Shown here piece after piece: positions 26,721 through 37,365 of a stretch of DNA of 64,000 nucleotides. Numbering within the stretch: the first letter of the stretch is position 1; the number at the start of each line of letters is the position of its first letter. The notes beneath the pieces are model-generated. The model was not told where the DNA came from and searched no databases. It was given only the letters and a program-made list of their open reading frames with translations. Source of the stretch: Shewanella mesophila (lineage in GTDB: Bacteria; Pseudomonadota; Gammaproteobacteria; Enterobacterales; Shewanellaceae); the NCBI RefSeq assembly GCF_019457515.1, contig NZ_CP080421.1:434001-498000 (forward strand). The letters run 5' to 3'. The translations under genes were made by a program, and so were the position numbers.

Positions 26721-26743
26721 GCCCAGTTCCTATCGAACTGGGC
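26721..26743. terminator. Hairpin downstream of the RND operon
   Basis: GCCCAGTTC and GAACTGGGC form a 9-bp perfect stem around CTATC, 23 bases past the RND pump stop. There is no T-run on the minus strand, so termination may be weak or assisted. Confidence 0.5.
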
Positions 26744-26765
26744 GCGCCGGGAAGCGTTGTTTGGA

Positions 26766-29700
26766 TTAGTTTTGTGGTAGCGACCTCCCATTATTCCCAG
26801 GATAGGATATACCAAATAGCAAGGTATAGGTCACTGGCAAGACGATTAACGTCAGTACCGATGCAAACCCAAGGCCGAAGATAATGGTGATCGCCATCGA
26901 GCCGAAGAAGGCATCCGATAGCAGAGGTATCATCCCCAGCATAGTGGTGATAGCCGCCATCAATACTGGGCGTACACGACTCACCGCCGAATCGATAACC
27001 GCCTGATAACCGACTTTACCTAAGCTGAGTTCTAGATTGATCTGATCGACCAATACAATGCCATTTTTGATCACCATTCCAGTCAAGCTAAGTAAGCCAA
27101 GCAGTGCCATAAAACTAAAGGGTGCATTAAATAGCAGCAGTCCCGATACCACGCCAATCAAGGAGAGCGGCACTGTAAACCAGATCACTAAGGGTTGTCT
27201 CACCGAGTTAAACAGTAAGACGGTGATTAAGAACATAGCAAGGTAGCCCAGTGGGATAGAGCTAAATACCGATACCTGAGCCTCGGTTGCCGTCTCATAC
27301 TCGCCGCCCCACTCAAGGGTGTAGCCCGCAGGAAGGGCCAACGCTTCGATTTGCGGACGAATCTTTCTAAATACTGAATCGGCGGTCTCATCGGTGCCGT
27401 TGATGGGTTCGGCCAATACCGCAATCACACGTTTACGGTCACGGCGCATGATCAGTGGGTTTTCCCACTCTGTGGTAAAGTCAGATACGACTTGGCTGAT
27501 AGGCACAAACAGATTGTTGCCAGAACTCCATACCTGTAGCTCTGCCATACTCATGGCATCGAAACGTTCGCTAGCGGGCGCTCTGGCTATAATAGGCAGT
27601 AGGTGACTGTTTTCACGATATAAGCCTATCTGTTTGCCACTGAAGTTGGTCAGCAGCGCATTGTCGAGATCTTGTTTGCTGACCCCCGTCTCTCTTGCTT
27701 GGGCTTGAGCCAATTGTGGACGAACTAGGGTGACCTGATTTCGCCAATTATGCCTAACGCTGGTGGCTGTCGGTTCTGCTTTAAGAATATCGACCGCTTG
27801 CTGCGCAAGGTTTCTCAGCACTTGAGGATCTTCACCATAGAAACGCGCCTCAATCTTAGCCGCCGGGCTGGGACCATTTTCTAAGTATTTAAAGCGATAT
27901 TCTGCCTCGGGGTATCGGACGCTTAAATCCCGCTCAAGTGTTCGCATATACTGGTTCAGGCTGACAAGATCCCTCATCTCAAATATCAGCTGGCCATAGG
28001 CCTTGTAACCTTTTTCTGGCACATAAGGCAGGACGAAACGCTGCGCCCCTTGGCCTAAAACCGTGGTGATATTGATCAGTCCGCTATCCTGTTTCGCTTG
28101 CTCAGAAAGTAGCTCTTGTTCAATACGGCTAAGCTGGGCCTCGGTAGCTTTGATATCAGTGCCTTCTGGCATCCATACGTCGACAAAAAACATCGGCGTA
28201 TTAGAGGAGGGGAAGAACACGTTTTTGACATGCCCCATACCTATCACCGAACCCACTAAGGCGATGATCACCACGCTCAAGGTCAGCATGCGAAAACGCA
28301 TGGCGAGGTTGAGGATTAACCGATACAGGTTGAACAACCAACCTTTGTAGGGGTCGCTATCTGTATCATCGTCGAGCACGCCATCCTTAAACATAATGTT
28401 GCAGAAAAATGGGGTGAGCGTCATGGCGGTGACCCAGCTGATTAATAGCGAGATCAGCAAGACTAAAAATAGGGTAATACAAAACTCACCAGTGGCGTTG
28501 TCCGACAGACCAATAGGGGCAAAGGCCATGATAGCAATAACGGTCGCACCGAGCAGGGGCCACTGGGTCTGGCTGATCACTTGCTTAGCGGTTTCGAGAC
28601 GGGTTTGGCCGCGCTTGAGACCAATCAATATCCCCTCAGTGACCACAATGGCGTTATCAACCAACATCCCCAAGGCGATGATGAGTGCACCTAATGAGAT
28701 GATCTGCAGCTCGATATTGAGCACATTCATCATAATAAAGGTGCCGAGAATCGTCAGCAGTAACACCAGTCCCATTAACAGACCTGAGCGGACGCCCATA
28801 AAAATCAGCAAAACACCAATGACAATCGCAATAGATTCGGCAAGGTTGACCAAAAAACCATTAATGGTCTCATCAACCATCTTACTCTGGTCATAGACGG
28901 TAGTCAGCGCCATCCCAAGGGGCAGCTCACTCTCTAGCGCCGCAATCTTGTCATTTACCGCTTGGCCGACATCCACCACGTTAACACCGCTGGAGAAAGC
29001 AATACCGATAGATAGTGCCTTGTTTCCCGCGCCGTGATAGATGTTGTTAGGAGTTTCTTCGACATCTTTATAGATGTTGGCAATATCGGCTAGATGAATC
29101 AGTTTAGTATCGCCAGGCGGACTCACCACAAGGTGTGACAGTTGCTCGACACTATCGAATTCCCCTGTTGGATGTATACGAATACGGTTATCACCGACCT
29201 TGATGCTGCCCGCATTGGAGACGACGTTTTGGCTAGTGATAAGACCATAGATATAGTCTTGATTTAACCCGAGTGCATTGAGCTTCTGGGTCGAGATCTC
29301 TACCACCACCTGATCAGATACAATACCCGCAATATTGATGCGTTTAATGCCTTTAATCAGCACCAGATCACGGCGTAGAAAGTCGCCATAGTTTTGCAGT
29401 TCGCGATCGCTATAACCCTCGCCGCTAAGATTTAGCAAGATGCCATAAACATCGCCAAAGTCATCGATAACAGAGGGTTCCATAACGCCTTGTGGCAGGC
29501 TCCCTTTGGTATCGTTAACCTTGCGGCGTACCTCATCCCATACCTGGGGGAGTTCGGTGGCATCGTAGTTTTCTTTGATCTCAATCTCGATTTGAGACAG
29601 TCCAGCACTGTTAATCGAAGTGATATGCTTGATGCCATCGAGTTGCTGCAACGCATCTTCCAGTGGCAGGGTCACCTCCTCCTCGACCTGCTCTGGAGAG

Positions 29701-29861
29701 GCGCCTGGGTAGGCGGTGACGACGAGCGCTTGTTTAATGGTGAATTCGGGAAACTCTAGCTGACCTAAGCTAAAGAAAGAGATGCTGCCACCAATGAGCA
29801 GTAGCAGGGCAAACATCCAACTGACAACCTTGTGGTTGATCGAATACTCGGCAAAATTCAT
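26766..29861 (-). CDS. RND family efflux transporter permease
   Basis: 1031 residues, the usual RND length. The N-terminal helix (VVSWMFALLLLIGGSISFFSLGQLEFPEF), AYPGASPEQVEEEVT, and the TM4 block LIIALGMLVDNAIVVTEGI with the paired acidic residue place it in the proton-driven HAE-type efflux branch. Two six-helix repeats separated by large periplasmic loops are visible (second set ends LGFASVLTLIVLPVTYTLLFG). It would export hydrophobic compounds with the adaptor encoded just upstream (3-base gap) and an outer-membrane TolC-like protein encoded elsewhere. Substrates cannot be read from sequence. Confidence 0.92.
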   Translation of the reverse strand: MNFAEYSINHKVVSWMFALLLLIGGSISFFSLGQLEFPEFTIKQALVVTAYPGASPEQVEEEVTLPLEDALQQLDGIKHITSINSAGLSQIEIEIKENYDATELPQVWDEVRRKVNDTKGSLPQGVMEPSVIDDFGDVYGILLNLSGEGYSDRELQNYGDFLRRDLVLIKGIKRINIAGIVSDQVVVEISTQKLNALGLNQDYIYGLITSQNVVSNAGSIKVGDNRIRIHPTGEFDSVEQLSHLVVSPPGDTKLIHLADIANIYKDVEETPNNIYHGAGNKALSIGIAFSSGVNVVDVGQAVNDKIAALESELPLGMALTTVYDQSKMVDETINGFLVNLAESIAIVIGVLLIFMGVRSGLLMGLVLLLTILGTFIMMNVLNIELQIISLGALIIALGMLVDNAIVVTEGILIGLKRGQTRLETAKQVISQTQWPLLGATVIAIMAFAPIGLSDNATGEFCITLFLVLLISLLISWVTAMTLTPFFCNIMFKDGVLDDDTDSDPYKGWLFNLYRLILNLAMRFRMLTLSVVIIALVGSVIGMGHVKNVFFPSSNTPMFFVDVWMPEGTDIKATEAQLSRIEQELLSEQAKQDSGLINITTVLGQGAQRFVLPYVPEKGYKAYGQLIFEMRDLVSLNQYMRTLERDLSVRYPEAEYRFKYLENGPSPAAKIEARFYGEDPQVLRNLAQQAVDILKAEPTATSVRHNWRNQVTLVRPQLAQAQARETGVSKQDLDNALLTNFSGKQIGLYRENSHLLPIIARAPASERFDAMSMAELQVWSSGNNLFVPISQVVSDFTTEWENPLIMRRDRKRVIAVLAEPINGTDETADSVFRKIRPQIEALALPAGYTLEWGGEYETATEAQVSVFSSIPLGYLAMFLITVLLFNSVRQPLVIWFTVPLSLIGVVSGLLLFNAPFSFMALLGLLSLTGMVIKNGIVLVDQINLELSLGKVGYQAVIDSAVSRVRPVLMAAITTMLGMIPLLSDAFFGSMAITIIFGLGFASVLTLIVLPVTYTLLFGISYPGNNGRSLPQN

Positions 29862-29864
29862 CGA

Positions 29865-30947
29865 TTAAACACCTCGTTGCCAGCGCAGAGGCTTCACTTG
29901 CATATCATCTCGCAGATATTGCACCCCAGCCACGACCACCTTGTCACCAATCTTGATGCCATCAAGCACCTCAATGCCATTGGTGGTGACGTTACCTAAA
30001 CTGACCTCTTGAGATTTCACTAATCCTGTATCTGGATTGTAGGTCCAGATGATGGTTTTACCATCCAGATCTCGCTTGAAAACCGCACTCGCAGGCACAG
30101 TTGCGCCAGTGCTGGTTTGCACTTTCCCCGATAGAACTATGGTCAGTTCGGCGCTCATGCCAGGTAAAATGCTGATATCTTGCGGCGCAGGTAGGGTGAA
30201 AACCACCTCATAGCTTTGAGTCCCCGGCGTCACCTGAGTCGCAAACTCCTTTAAGCGTGCGGGATAGTGTTGCTGGGGATAGTTACTAAAGGTTACGCTG
30301 GGGAGCGCTGGTGCATTGGGATTAAAGCGGGTCACTTGGCTGGCCAATGACTCAGGCACCTGAATAACCACGTCGATAAAACTATCTTTTTGCAGGATCA
30401 AAATAGCTTGATTAGCTTGTACAATTTGATAGTTCTCAATCGATCTCTTTGCCACAGTACCGTTAAAAGGAGCCTTAATGATGGTGTAGCTGAGTTGATC
30501 TTGGGCGCTAGCAAGGTTGGCCGCTGCCGATTTTATCTGGGCCTTGGCTAAGTCATAGTCGGCTTGAGAGATAAGTTCACGGCGTAGCAGTTCACCTTTA
30601 CGTTTAAAATCGGCGACTGCCAACTCGTGGTCCGCTTCTCTATTGAGCAAGTTATTGCGTGCATCTCTATCATCGAGTCTGGCAAGAATATCGCCCTTGT
30701 TCACCCTCTGACCCTCAACCAGTGAAAAGTCAGTTAGCTGACCCGAGAGACGAAATGACAGCTCTACCTGTTTGGTTGCCGCGACCTTGGCGGGAAAGCT
30801 GCGTAAGGCATCTTTGTTGATTTCGGTGATCTCCAGCAGCTTAACGGGACGAACACTCTCGGGAGTGATCTCGGCAGATTCTGTGCTGCAACCGGTAAGT
30901 ACCAGAGTTAATACGAGTAGTGAAAGCGAGGTTGCCAGGTGTTTCAT
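29865..30947 (-). CDS. RND efflux periplasmic adaptor (membrane-fusion lipoprotein)
   Basis: 360 residues with a lipoprotein leader ending LTLVLTGC (Cys20). The mature protein shows the adaptor order: barrel strand SFRLSGQL, lipoyl half-motif VNKGDILARLDDRDARNN, helical hairpin with NREADHELAVADFKRKGELLRRELISQADYDLAKAQI, second lipoyl half TIIKAPFNGTVAKRSI, then beta-barrel. It links the inner-membrane pump to an outer-membrane channel. It is the first gene of the two-gene operon and divergent from a LysR regulator that probably controls it. Confidence 0.92.
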   Translation of the reverse strand: MKHLATSLSLLVLTLVLTGCSTESAEITPESVRPVKLLEITEINKDALRSFPAKVAATKQVELSFRLSGQLTDFSLVEGQRVNKGDILARLDDRDARNNLLNREADHELAVADFKRKGELLRRELISQADYDLAKAQIKSAAANLASAQDQLSYTIIKAPFNGTVAKRSIENYQIVQANQAILILQKDSFIDVVIQVPESLASQVTRFNPNAPALPSVTFSNYPQQHYPARLKEFATQVTPGTQSYEVVFTLPAPQDISILPGMSAELTIVLSGKVQTSTGATVPASAVFKRDLDGKTIIWTYNPDTGLVKSQEVSLGNVTTNGIEVLDGIKIGDKVVVAGVQYLRDDMQVKPLRWQRGV

Positions 30948-31032
30948 ATCGTAAACTCCATCATTTGTGACAAGGTGTATCTAATTTGTGGCTAAGATAG
31001 CAGTGCTACATACTTAATAAAACGGAATTATG

Positions 31033-31049
31033 TGGAACCATGAGTTCCA
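31033..31049. promoter_or_regulatory. Candidate LysR-type operator between RND operon and lysR gene
   Basis: TGGAAC-CATGA-GTTCCA is a perfect 6-bp inverted repeat with 5-bp spacing, lying between the divergent adaptor and regulator genes. Position and symmetry suit a LysR-type binding site, but the T-N11-A core was not matched convincingly. Confidence 0.4.
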
Positions 31050-31144
31050 AAAAATGAAACAGTATTGGCTTGATTTACCCATTGATTGTGTGCAAAGTAA
31101 TATTGAATTGGGTTTGCCGCCTATTTATTGCTCGCGAGATCATC

Positions 31145-32089
31145 ATGAAAACCGAAGATATTGCCCTGTTCCACCGCATCGTCGAGACTGGTAGTCTGGT
31201 TGAGGCGGCCGATATTCTCAATGTGCCCAAGTCGACCTTAAGTCGTCGCTTGCAGGCGTTAGAAGATGAGCTGAACGTAAAGCTGTTTCACCGCCAGAGT
31301 CGTGCCATGACCCTCACTGCATCAGGCAGTCATTTTTACAATAAGACCACCCCCATGCTAGCGACATTAGAGCAAACCTTCTCCGAGTTGTCGGGGCAGG
31401 AAGCAGCGGTCACAGGGCATCTACGCATCCTGATCTTTCCCATTCCGGAGATCCTGCACATCACCCATGCGATATTTGAGTTTATGGATCTCAACCCGGC
31501 GCTTACGGTGGAGATCATCGTGAGTTCTGAGCCTAAGGATATGATCAGAAACAACATCGATTTGGCCTTTATGCTCGAAGATGCGTTTAACGAGAATGAG
31601 ATGGTGGCGCGTCACTTGATCACCGAAACCGTGCACTTCTTTGCCAGTCCTGAGTATCTGGCGCGAGCCGGGACGCCCACCCAACCTGAAGAGTTGGAAG
31701 CGCATAACTCGATTTTGTTTCGCTATCCCAATGGCAGGATCTTCAACGAAGTGCCCTTCGGTAAAGAAAGAAACATCTGGGTAAAAGGTAATCTGTGTGT
31801 CAATAGTCTGGGCACCTGCTTAGAGGCGACCTTGATGGGGCGAGGCATTTCCATGATGCCACTGCCGCTAGCGCAAGAATATGTGGAAAACGGTAGGCTA
31901 GTGATGCTATTCGACGATATTGAACCCTATGAGGGCAAGTGTTTCCTCGTCTACCCGTCACGACGTTTCATCAGCCTTGCCAGCCAACGCTTTATCGATC
32001 ACATGATGAAGGCGTTAGAGGAGTGTATTCAAAGCGGCGCCTGTGATAGCGAAGCCAAAACCAAAGGTGCTATTAAGCCCTTGATTTAA
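31145..32089 (+). CDS. LysR-family transcriptional regulator
   Basis: 314 residues from ATG 31145 (MKTEDIALFHRIVETGSLVEAADIL); the open frame extends 25 codons further upstream from an alternative start but those residues do not belong to the family. The N-terminal winged HTH (VPKSTLSRRLQALEDELNVKLFHRQSRAMTLTASG) is standard, followed by the periplasmic-binding-like effector domain. Divergent placement next to the RND pump suggests it controls that operon in response to a small molecule. GAGA lies a few bases before the ATG. Confidence 0.88.
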   Translation: MKTEDIALFHRIVETGSLVEAADILNVPKSTLSRRLQALEDELNVKLFHRQSRAMTLTASGSHFYNKTTPMLATLEQTFSELSGQEAAVTGHLRILIFPIPEILHITHAIFEFMDLNPALTVEIIVSSEPKDMIRNNIDLAFMLEDAFNENEMVARHLITETVHFFASPEYLARAGTPTQPEELEAHNSILFRYPNGRIFNEVPFGKERNIWVKGNLCVNSLGTCLEATLMGRGISMMPLPLAQEYVENGRLVMLFDDIEPYEGKCFLVYPSRRFISLASQRFIDHMMKALEECIQSGACDSEAKTKGAIKPLI

Positions 32090-32136
32090 GCGATGGCACT
32101 TGAGTTAAACCAGGACCTTTGAGCTAACTGATGGCA

Positions 32137-32796
32137 TTAATCGGCACTAATGATCAGGCCAAAGGGCGCAAGTAACTGCTCTTGTTGCCACTGATTGATG
32201 ATCACCCCCTCGAGTGGCACCACTCTTGGGTCGAGCCCATCGAGCTCGACTCGAGTCAGGTTGGCGCCGCGCAGTTCAAAACTGCCCCATTGTTCGGGAG
32301 AGAACTCGCCACCACTCAAGTCGGCGCCTTTCATCGAGGCGGCGTTTAAATGCGCCCCGCGCCAGCGATTATCAAACAGCTCACACTCTTCAAGCAGTAC
32401 GCCATCGAAGTTGCTGTAGGCAAGATTACAGCCCGTGATATAAGCGCTACAAAAGTAGCTTTTCTGGGTGATATAGTTGGCGAAACTGGCACGATGAAAG
32501 TCGGCTCCCTGCAGGTTACTATCCCGAAACTCGGCGCCGAAACAGCGGCTGCCCTTAAACAGACTCATGCTCAAGTTACACTGCTTAAAGCTGGCATTGG
32601 TGAGGGTGGCGTAACTAAAATCACAGCCAAGTAGATCACCGCTCTCTACAAACTGACAATGGTCAAATTGGCAATCGGTGAGATCGCTATGGGTAAACTG
32701 ACAGCGATAGAAATAACAATTTTTAAACTGATGATCCTGCAGATCTGCGCCACTAAAATCATGGTCGATATAATGCTTATCAGCAATGATATACAT
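32137..32796 (-). CDS. qnr: Qnr-type pentapeptide repeat protein
   Basis: 219 residues, essentially the length of QnrA (218). The sequence is a run of A(D/N)LxX pentapeptides: DFSGADLQDHQFKNC, CNLSMSLFKGSRCFG, CSAYITGCNLAYSNFDG, MKGADLSGGEF, and a C-terminal LDGLDPRVVPLEGVIINQWQQEQLL that matches the Qnr family tail closely. Qnr proteins bind DNA gyrase/topoisomerase IV and protect them from fluoroquinolones. The gene is 41 bases downstream of a MATE pump on the same strand. I saw no CTGTN8ACAG-like LexA box before it. Quinolone protection is inferred from family, and the gene looks chromosomal rather than newly acquired. Confidence 0.88.
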   Translation of the reverse strand: MYIIADKHYIDHDFSGADLQDHQFKNCYFYRCQFTHSDLTDCQFDHCQFVESGDLLGCDFSYATLTNASFKQCNLSMSLFKGSRCFGAEFRDSNLQGADFHRASFANYITQKSYFCSAYITGCNLAYSNFDGVLLEECELFDNRWRGAHLNAASMKGADLSGGEFSPEQWGSFELRGANLTRVELDGLDPRVVPLEGVIINQWQQEQLLAPFGLIISAD

Positions 32797-32837
32797 GGCT
32801 TATTCCTTAGCGCGTGTGAGTTTGTAGCAAATTTAGC

Positions 32838-34205
32838 TTAATGCTCAATCGATTGTGCGTGTTTAGCGGCCTTTTCTGGCTCACTGATGCGGCTAGCCAA
32901 AATATAACAGGCAATCCCCATCACAGTGTTCGTTACGGGAAGCGCCAATAGCAATCCTTTCACGCCCCCAAGGTAGGAACCTAATGCCGCTAAGGGCAGC
33001 AAGAGTAAAAACAAACGGCAGATATTTAACACCAGTGAACTCATGGGTCTATGATAGGCGTTGAGCGTGGTTGCCATTATGATCACCATGCCTAAAGGGC
33101 CGTAGGCGGCGGGCAGGGCGACAATGTAAAAAGTCAGCCACTCAATCACTTGCGGGTCATGACTAAACAACTCGGCAATCGGTGTCGCGCAAAACAGTAG
33201 GGGCAGGTAGATCAAGGTCTGAAACACCAGCACAAACTTAAGCGACAGCATTAAGGCCTGGCGAGCGCGTTCCGTCTGCCCCGCTCCTAAGTTTTGTGCC
33301 ACAAAAGGCACCAGGCTTGAAGAGAGTGCCATTACGACAATTAACATCACCGACTCTAAGCGGGTGCCGGCGCCAAAGGCGGCCACGGCACTATGGTCGA
33401 TACGTGCCAGCATCGCCATGATCAGGGCATTAGCCACTGGGTTTAGCAGGTTCATCAAGGCGGCGGGCTGGGCAATATGGGCCAGTTGTTTCCAGTTGCA
33501 GCGCATGCGGGCTAGATTAAACTCGGCAAACTCAACCAAGTTTCGTTTAATTATCAGCAGATAACCCGACAGCGACAGCGCGACTATCCAAGAGATTAAA
33601 GTCGCAATCGCAGCGCCTTGGATCTCTAAACGCGGAAACGGTCCAAGGCCAAAAATCAGCAGTGGGTCGAGCACTAAGTTGATGAGCGATGCCAGCGCCA
33701 TGATCTTGGCCGGTGACTTAGTATCGCCTGTGGCACGCAGTCCTTGGTTGCCTACCATCAACAAGACTAGCAATGGCGCGCCTAAGTACCATAAAAACAT
33801 ATAGTCGCGGATAAGCGGTAGGCTCGAACTATTGGCGCCTAGCAGGGTAAACAGCGGGCCGATACAGAGGCTGCCCAGCAAAGATACCGCCGCGATTAAC
33901 CAGAAGGTGAGCATTAAGGCATCGTGCAAAAACACCTTAGCTTTGTGGCTGTTGCCGCTGCCAATAAGCCGGCCTAAATTGGTCGACACGCCAGCCCCGA
34001 TACCAATAGCTATGCTCGAGATAATCAAAGTAACCGGAAAGGTAAAGCTGATAGCCGCCAACGCCTCAGTGCCTAACTGACTGATGAAAAAGGTATCTAT
34101 AAGACTAAACCCAAGAATGGTTAAGATACCAATCAGGTTCGGCAGGCTCATGTTTAGCAGTACACGACCGATTGGCTGGCTAAGTAGCCCGTGTCTGTCT
34201 CTCAT
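32838..34205 (-). CDS. MATE family multidrug efflux transporter
   Basis: 455 residues from ATG 34205 (MRDRHGLLSQPIGRVLLNM); the upstream in-frame TTG at 34241 has no good ribosome site. Twelve hydrophobic segments in two similar halves, with the family signatures GFSLIDTFFISQLGTEALAAISFTFP and VAAFGAGTRLESV. It should export cationic drugs, including fluoroquinolones in several relatives, using a Na+ or H+ gradient. The qnr gene follows after 41 bases, so the two are probably co-transcribed. The upstream region is shared with the divergent groESL promoter. Confidence 0.9.
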   Translation of the reverse strand: MRDRHGLLSQPIGRVLLNMSLPNLIGILTILGFSLIDTFFISQLGTEALAAISFTFPVTLIISSIAIGIGAGVSTNLGRLIGSGNSHKAKVFLHDALMLTFWLIAAVSLLGSLCIGPLFTLLGANSSSLPLIRDYMFLWYLGAPLLVLLMVGNQGLRATGDTKSPAKIMALASLINLVLDPLLIFGLGPFPRLEIQGAAIATLISWIVALSLSGYLLIIKRNLVEFAEFNLARMRCNWKQLAHIAQPAALMNLLNPVANALIMAMLARIDHSAVAAFGAGTRLESVMLIVVMALSSSLVPFVAQNLGAGQTERARQALMLSLKFVLVFQTLIYLPLLFCATPIAELFSHDPQVIEWLTFYIVALPAAYGPLGMVIIMATTLNAYHRPMSSLVLNICRLFLLLLPLAALGSYLGGVKGLLLALPVTNTVMGIACYILASRISEPEKAAKHAQSIEH

Positions 34206-34308
34206 TAAATACGGAATGCCTTGATTAAAGAAGGAGGGCAATTCTATCAGGGTTGGCTGATATTTTATAAAACCCAGTTAAAAAAAATGAGATTTTTTTT
34301 GTAAAGCC

Positions 34309-34338
34309 CTTGGATCTTGTTACGGCGATCCCCATATA
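34309..34338 (+). promoter_or_regulatory. Sigma-32 heat-shock promoter of groESL
   Basis: -35 CTTGGAT (34309-34315), 14-nt spacer, -10 CCCCATATA (34330-34338), close to the RpoH consensus CTTGAAA / CCCCATNT. It lies about 95 bp before groES. Confidence 0.8.
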
Positions 34339-34430
34339 TGCAAACATCAGACGGTATAAGCCTTATGCCGTATTACTTTGATAAACCGCCAACGTTTGTT
34401 GGGCAAGAAAATCATTAGGAGAGTCCATAG

Positions 34431-34721
34431 ATGAATATTCGTCCATTACATGACCGCGTCATTGTTAAGCGTTCTGAAGTTGAATCAAAATCTGCCGGTG
34501 GCATCGTACTTACAGGTAGCGCAGCAGAGCAATCAACTCGCGGTGTAGTCCTTGCCGTAGGCAATGGCCGAATCCTTGAAAACGGCACTGTTCAGCCACT
34601 TGACGTAAAAGTCGGCGACACGGTTATCTTCAATGAAGGCTACGGCGTGAAAAAAGAGAAGATCGATGGCGAAGAAGTCTTGATCTTATCTGAATCAGAT
34701 CTAATGGCTGTAGTGGAATAA
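34431..34721 (+). CDS. groES: Co-chaperonin GroES
   Basis: 96 residues with the classic start [14 protein letters not shown], the mobile loop [12 protein letters not shown] that docks on GroEL, and [21 protein letters not shown] at the end. It caps the GroEL ring during folding. AGGAG lies 9 nt before the ATG. groEL follows 54 bp later on the same strand, under the sigma-32 promoter upstream of groES. Confidence 0.98.
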   Translation: MNIRPLHDRVIVKRSEVESKSAGGIVLTGSAAEQSTRGVVLAVGNGRILENGTVQPLDVKVGDTVIFNEGYGVKKEKIDGEEVLILSESDLMAVVE

Positions 34722-34763
34722 TCCACTAAGTTACTTTCTATCCCAGTTAAACCTATTTTTTAA

Positions 34764-36425
<1,662 letters not shown>

Positions 36426-36470
36426 TGCGACGAGAGTCGTGTAGGTCACTAACCTAGCAGGCTACACCGT

Positions 36471-36496
36471 AAGCAAGCACTAACAAGTGCTTGCTT
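36471..36496 (+). terminator. Hairpin downstream of groEL, likely terminator
   Basis: AAGCAAGCACT/AGTGCTTGCTT, an 11-bp perfect stem with an AACA loop, about 45 bp after the groEL stop. The T-run after it is short, so efficiency is uncertain. A smaller stem CGAC-GAGA-GTCG lies just before it. Confidence 0.6.
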
Positions 36497-37218
36497 CCAT
36501 ACCTGCAAAATTAGTAGTTGACACCGGTAATCGGTATGCATAAACCGATTGCCGGAATCTTCCTCGAAGATGTCGCGCAATTGTGTTTATATACAATTGG
36601 TTAAAGAAAAACGGCGACGCAAGTCTGCCGACAACACGTAATAGACAACTACAAACTTTAGTCGACTAGTTATGCAGTCGGGAAAAAGAAGGGCGATTAA
36701 TATCTGCCCGCAAGGCGTTCCGCCATCCTCGTAGTGTGTCTTCCCAATTAAGAAAGCAATTCAATGAATACTCTAGCGGGTCTAATTAACCTGCCTGTGT
36801 ACTTATGATTGTTTTATTCGATTACCTGTTCCATGTGTCAAATGATTACTGGAGTGATCTGCCGGTGTCAGCTGTTGAAGTTATTGTCTCGACTTGTTCC
36901 ATTAAACAAGTAAGTGAGACCTAGCACTAGGTGACATTTGCGCATCCATGTACTTCGTAGTCCAGTTGCACCAATAGTGCTCCCTATATTGTTTGGCATT
37001 CACTCCCATCAATGAGAATTTTAGACTTTTCATAAACAGAAAATTGCATGGATCTCATAAATAGCCAGTTCGACAATCCATGTTTCTCGTTCATAAACTT
37101 ATGACTACGTCATATTTACCCTATTTCATGCGCCGAGAGCACAAGAATTCTTTTTAATAGAGATAGTCCGCCCCAGCTTCGTGTTCGTAAGCACACTGTT
37201 ATCACCGTTCTATCCCAC

Positions 37219-37270
37219 AACATAAACTCGAAAGCCTTAACGCAACCGCTAAGACTTTCGAGTTTATGTT
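37219..37270. other. 16-bp perfect inverted repeat, possible RNA hairpin or attachment-like site
   Basis: Arms 37219-37234 and 37255-37270 are exact reverse complements with a 20-nt loop that can extend by CTTA/TAAG. There is no coding context. Confidence 0.75.
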
Positions 37271-37302
37271 CGGTAGATAGGTGTATCAAAGTAGGCATGA
37301 GT

Positions 37303-37340
37303 TCGTCTTTTAATGACTGCTAGCTTTTATTAAAAGACGA
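37303..37340. terminator. Hairpin near the mutT stop
   Basis: Arms 37303-37314 and 37329-37340 form 12 bp with internal T4/A4 runs. On the minus strand it follows mutT by 26 bases, so it could close the pil-coaE-zapD-yacG-mutT transcript. Confidence 0.55.
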
Positions 37341-37365
37341 CAGATGACGTTGAGTCTTTGTAAGA

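Larger units (their letters stand above)
36497..37365. other. Long hairpin-rich non-coding region after groEL
   Basis: About 870 bp with no ORF I can support on either strand. Several strong stems stand out: 36524-36555 (12 bp, one wobble), CAATTGT/ACAATTG near 36577-36598 nested inside GTCGC/GCGAC, GGGC/GCCC near 36690-36710, CATGGAT/ATCCATG near 37047-37082, 37219-37270 (16 bp) and 37303-37340 (12 bp). The last lies just past the mutT stop and may end minus-strand transcription. The first part could be a structured RNA or a long groEL 3' UTR; the identity is unknown. Confidence 0.5.

Noticed and set aside
26721..26743. Hairpin as a second attC
   Set aside because: Simple short stem without R/L core boxes or extrahelical bases; better read as a weak terminator.
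28396..28896. 166-codon ORF antisense to the RND pump
   Set aside because: Mirror of strongly biased coding sequence; the pump reading is clear.
32600..32860. LexA box before qnr
   Set aside because: Looked for CTG-N10-CAG near the start; none seen, so SOS control is not claimed.
37116..37298. 60-codon minus-strand ORF
   Set aside because: Overlaps the 16-bp inverted repeat, has no family features and no ribosome site.
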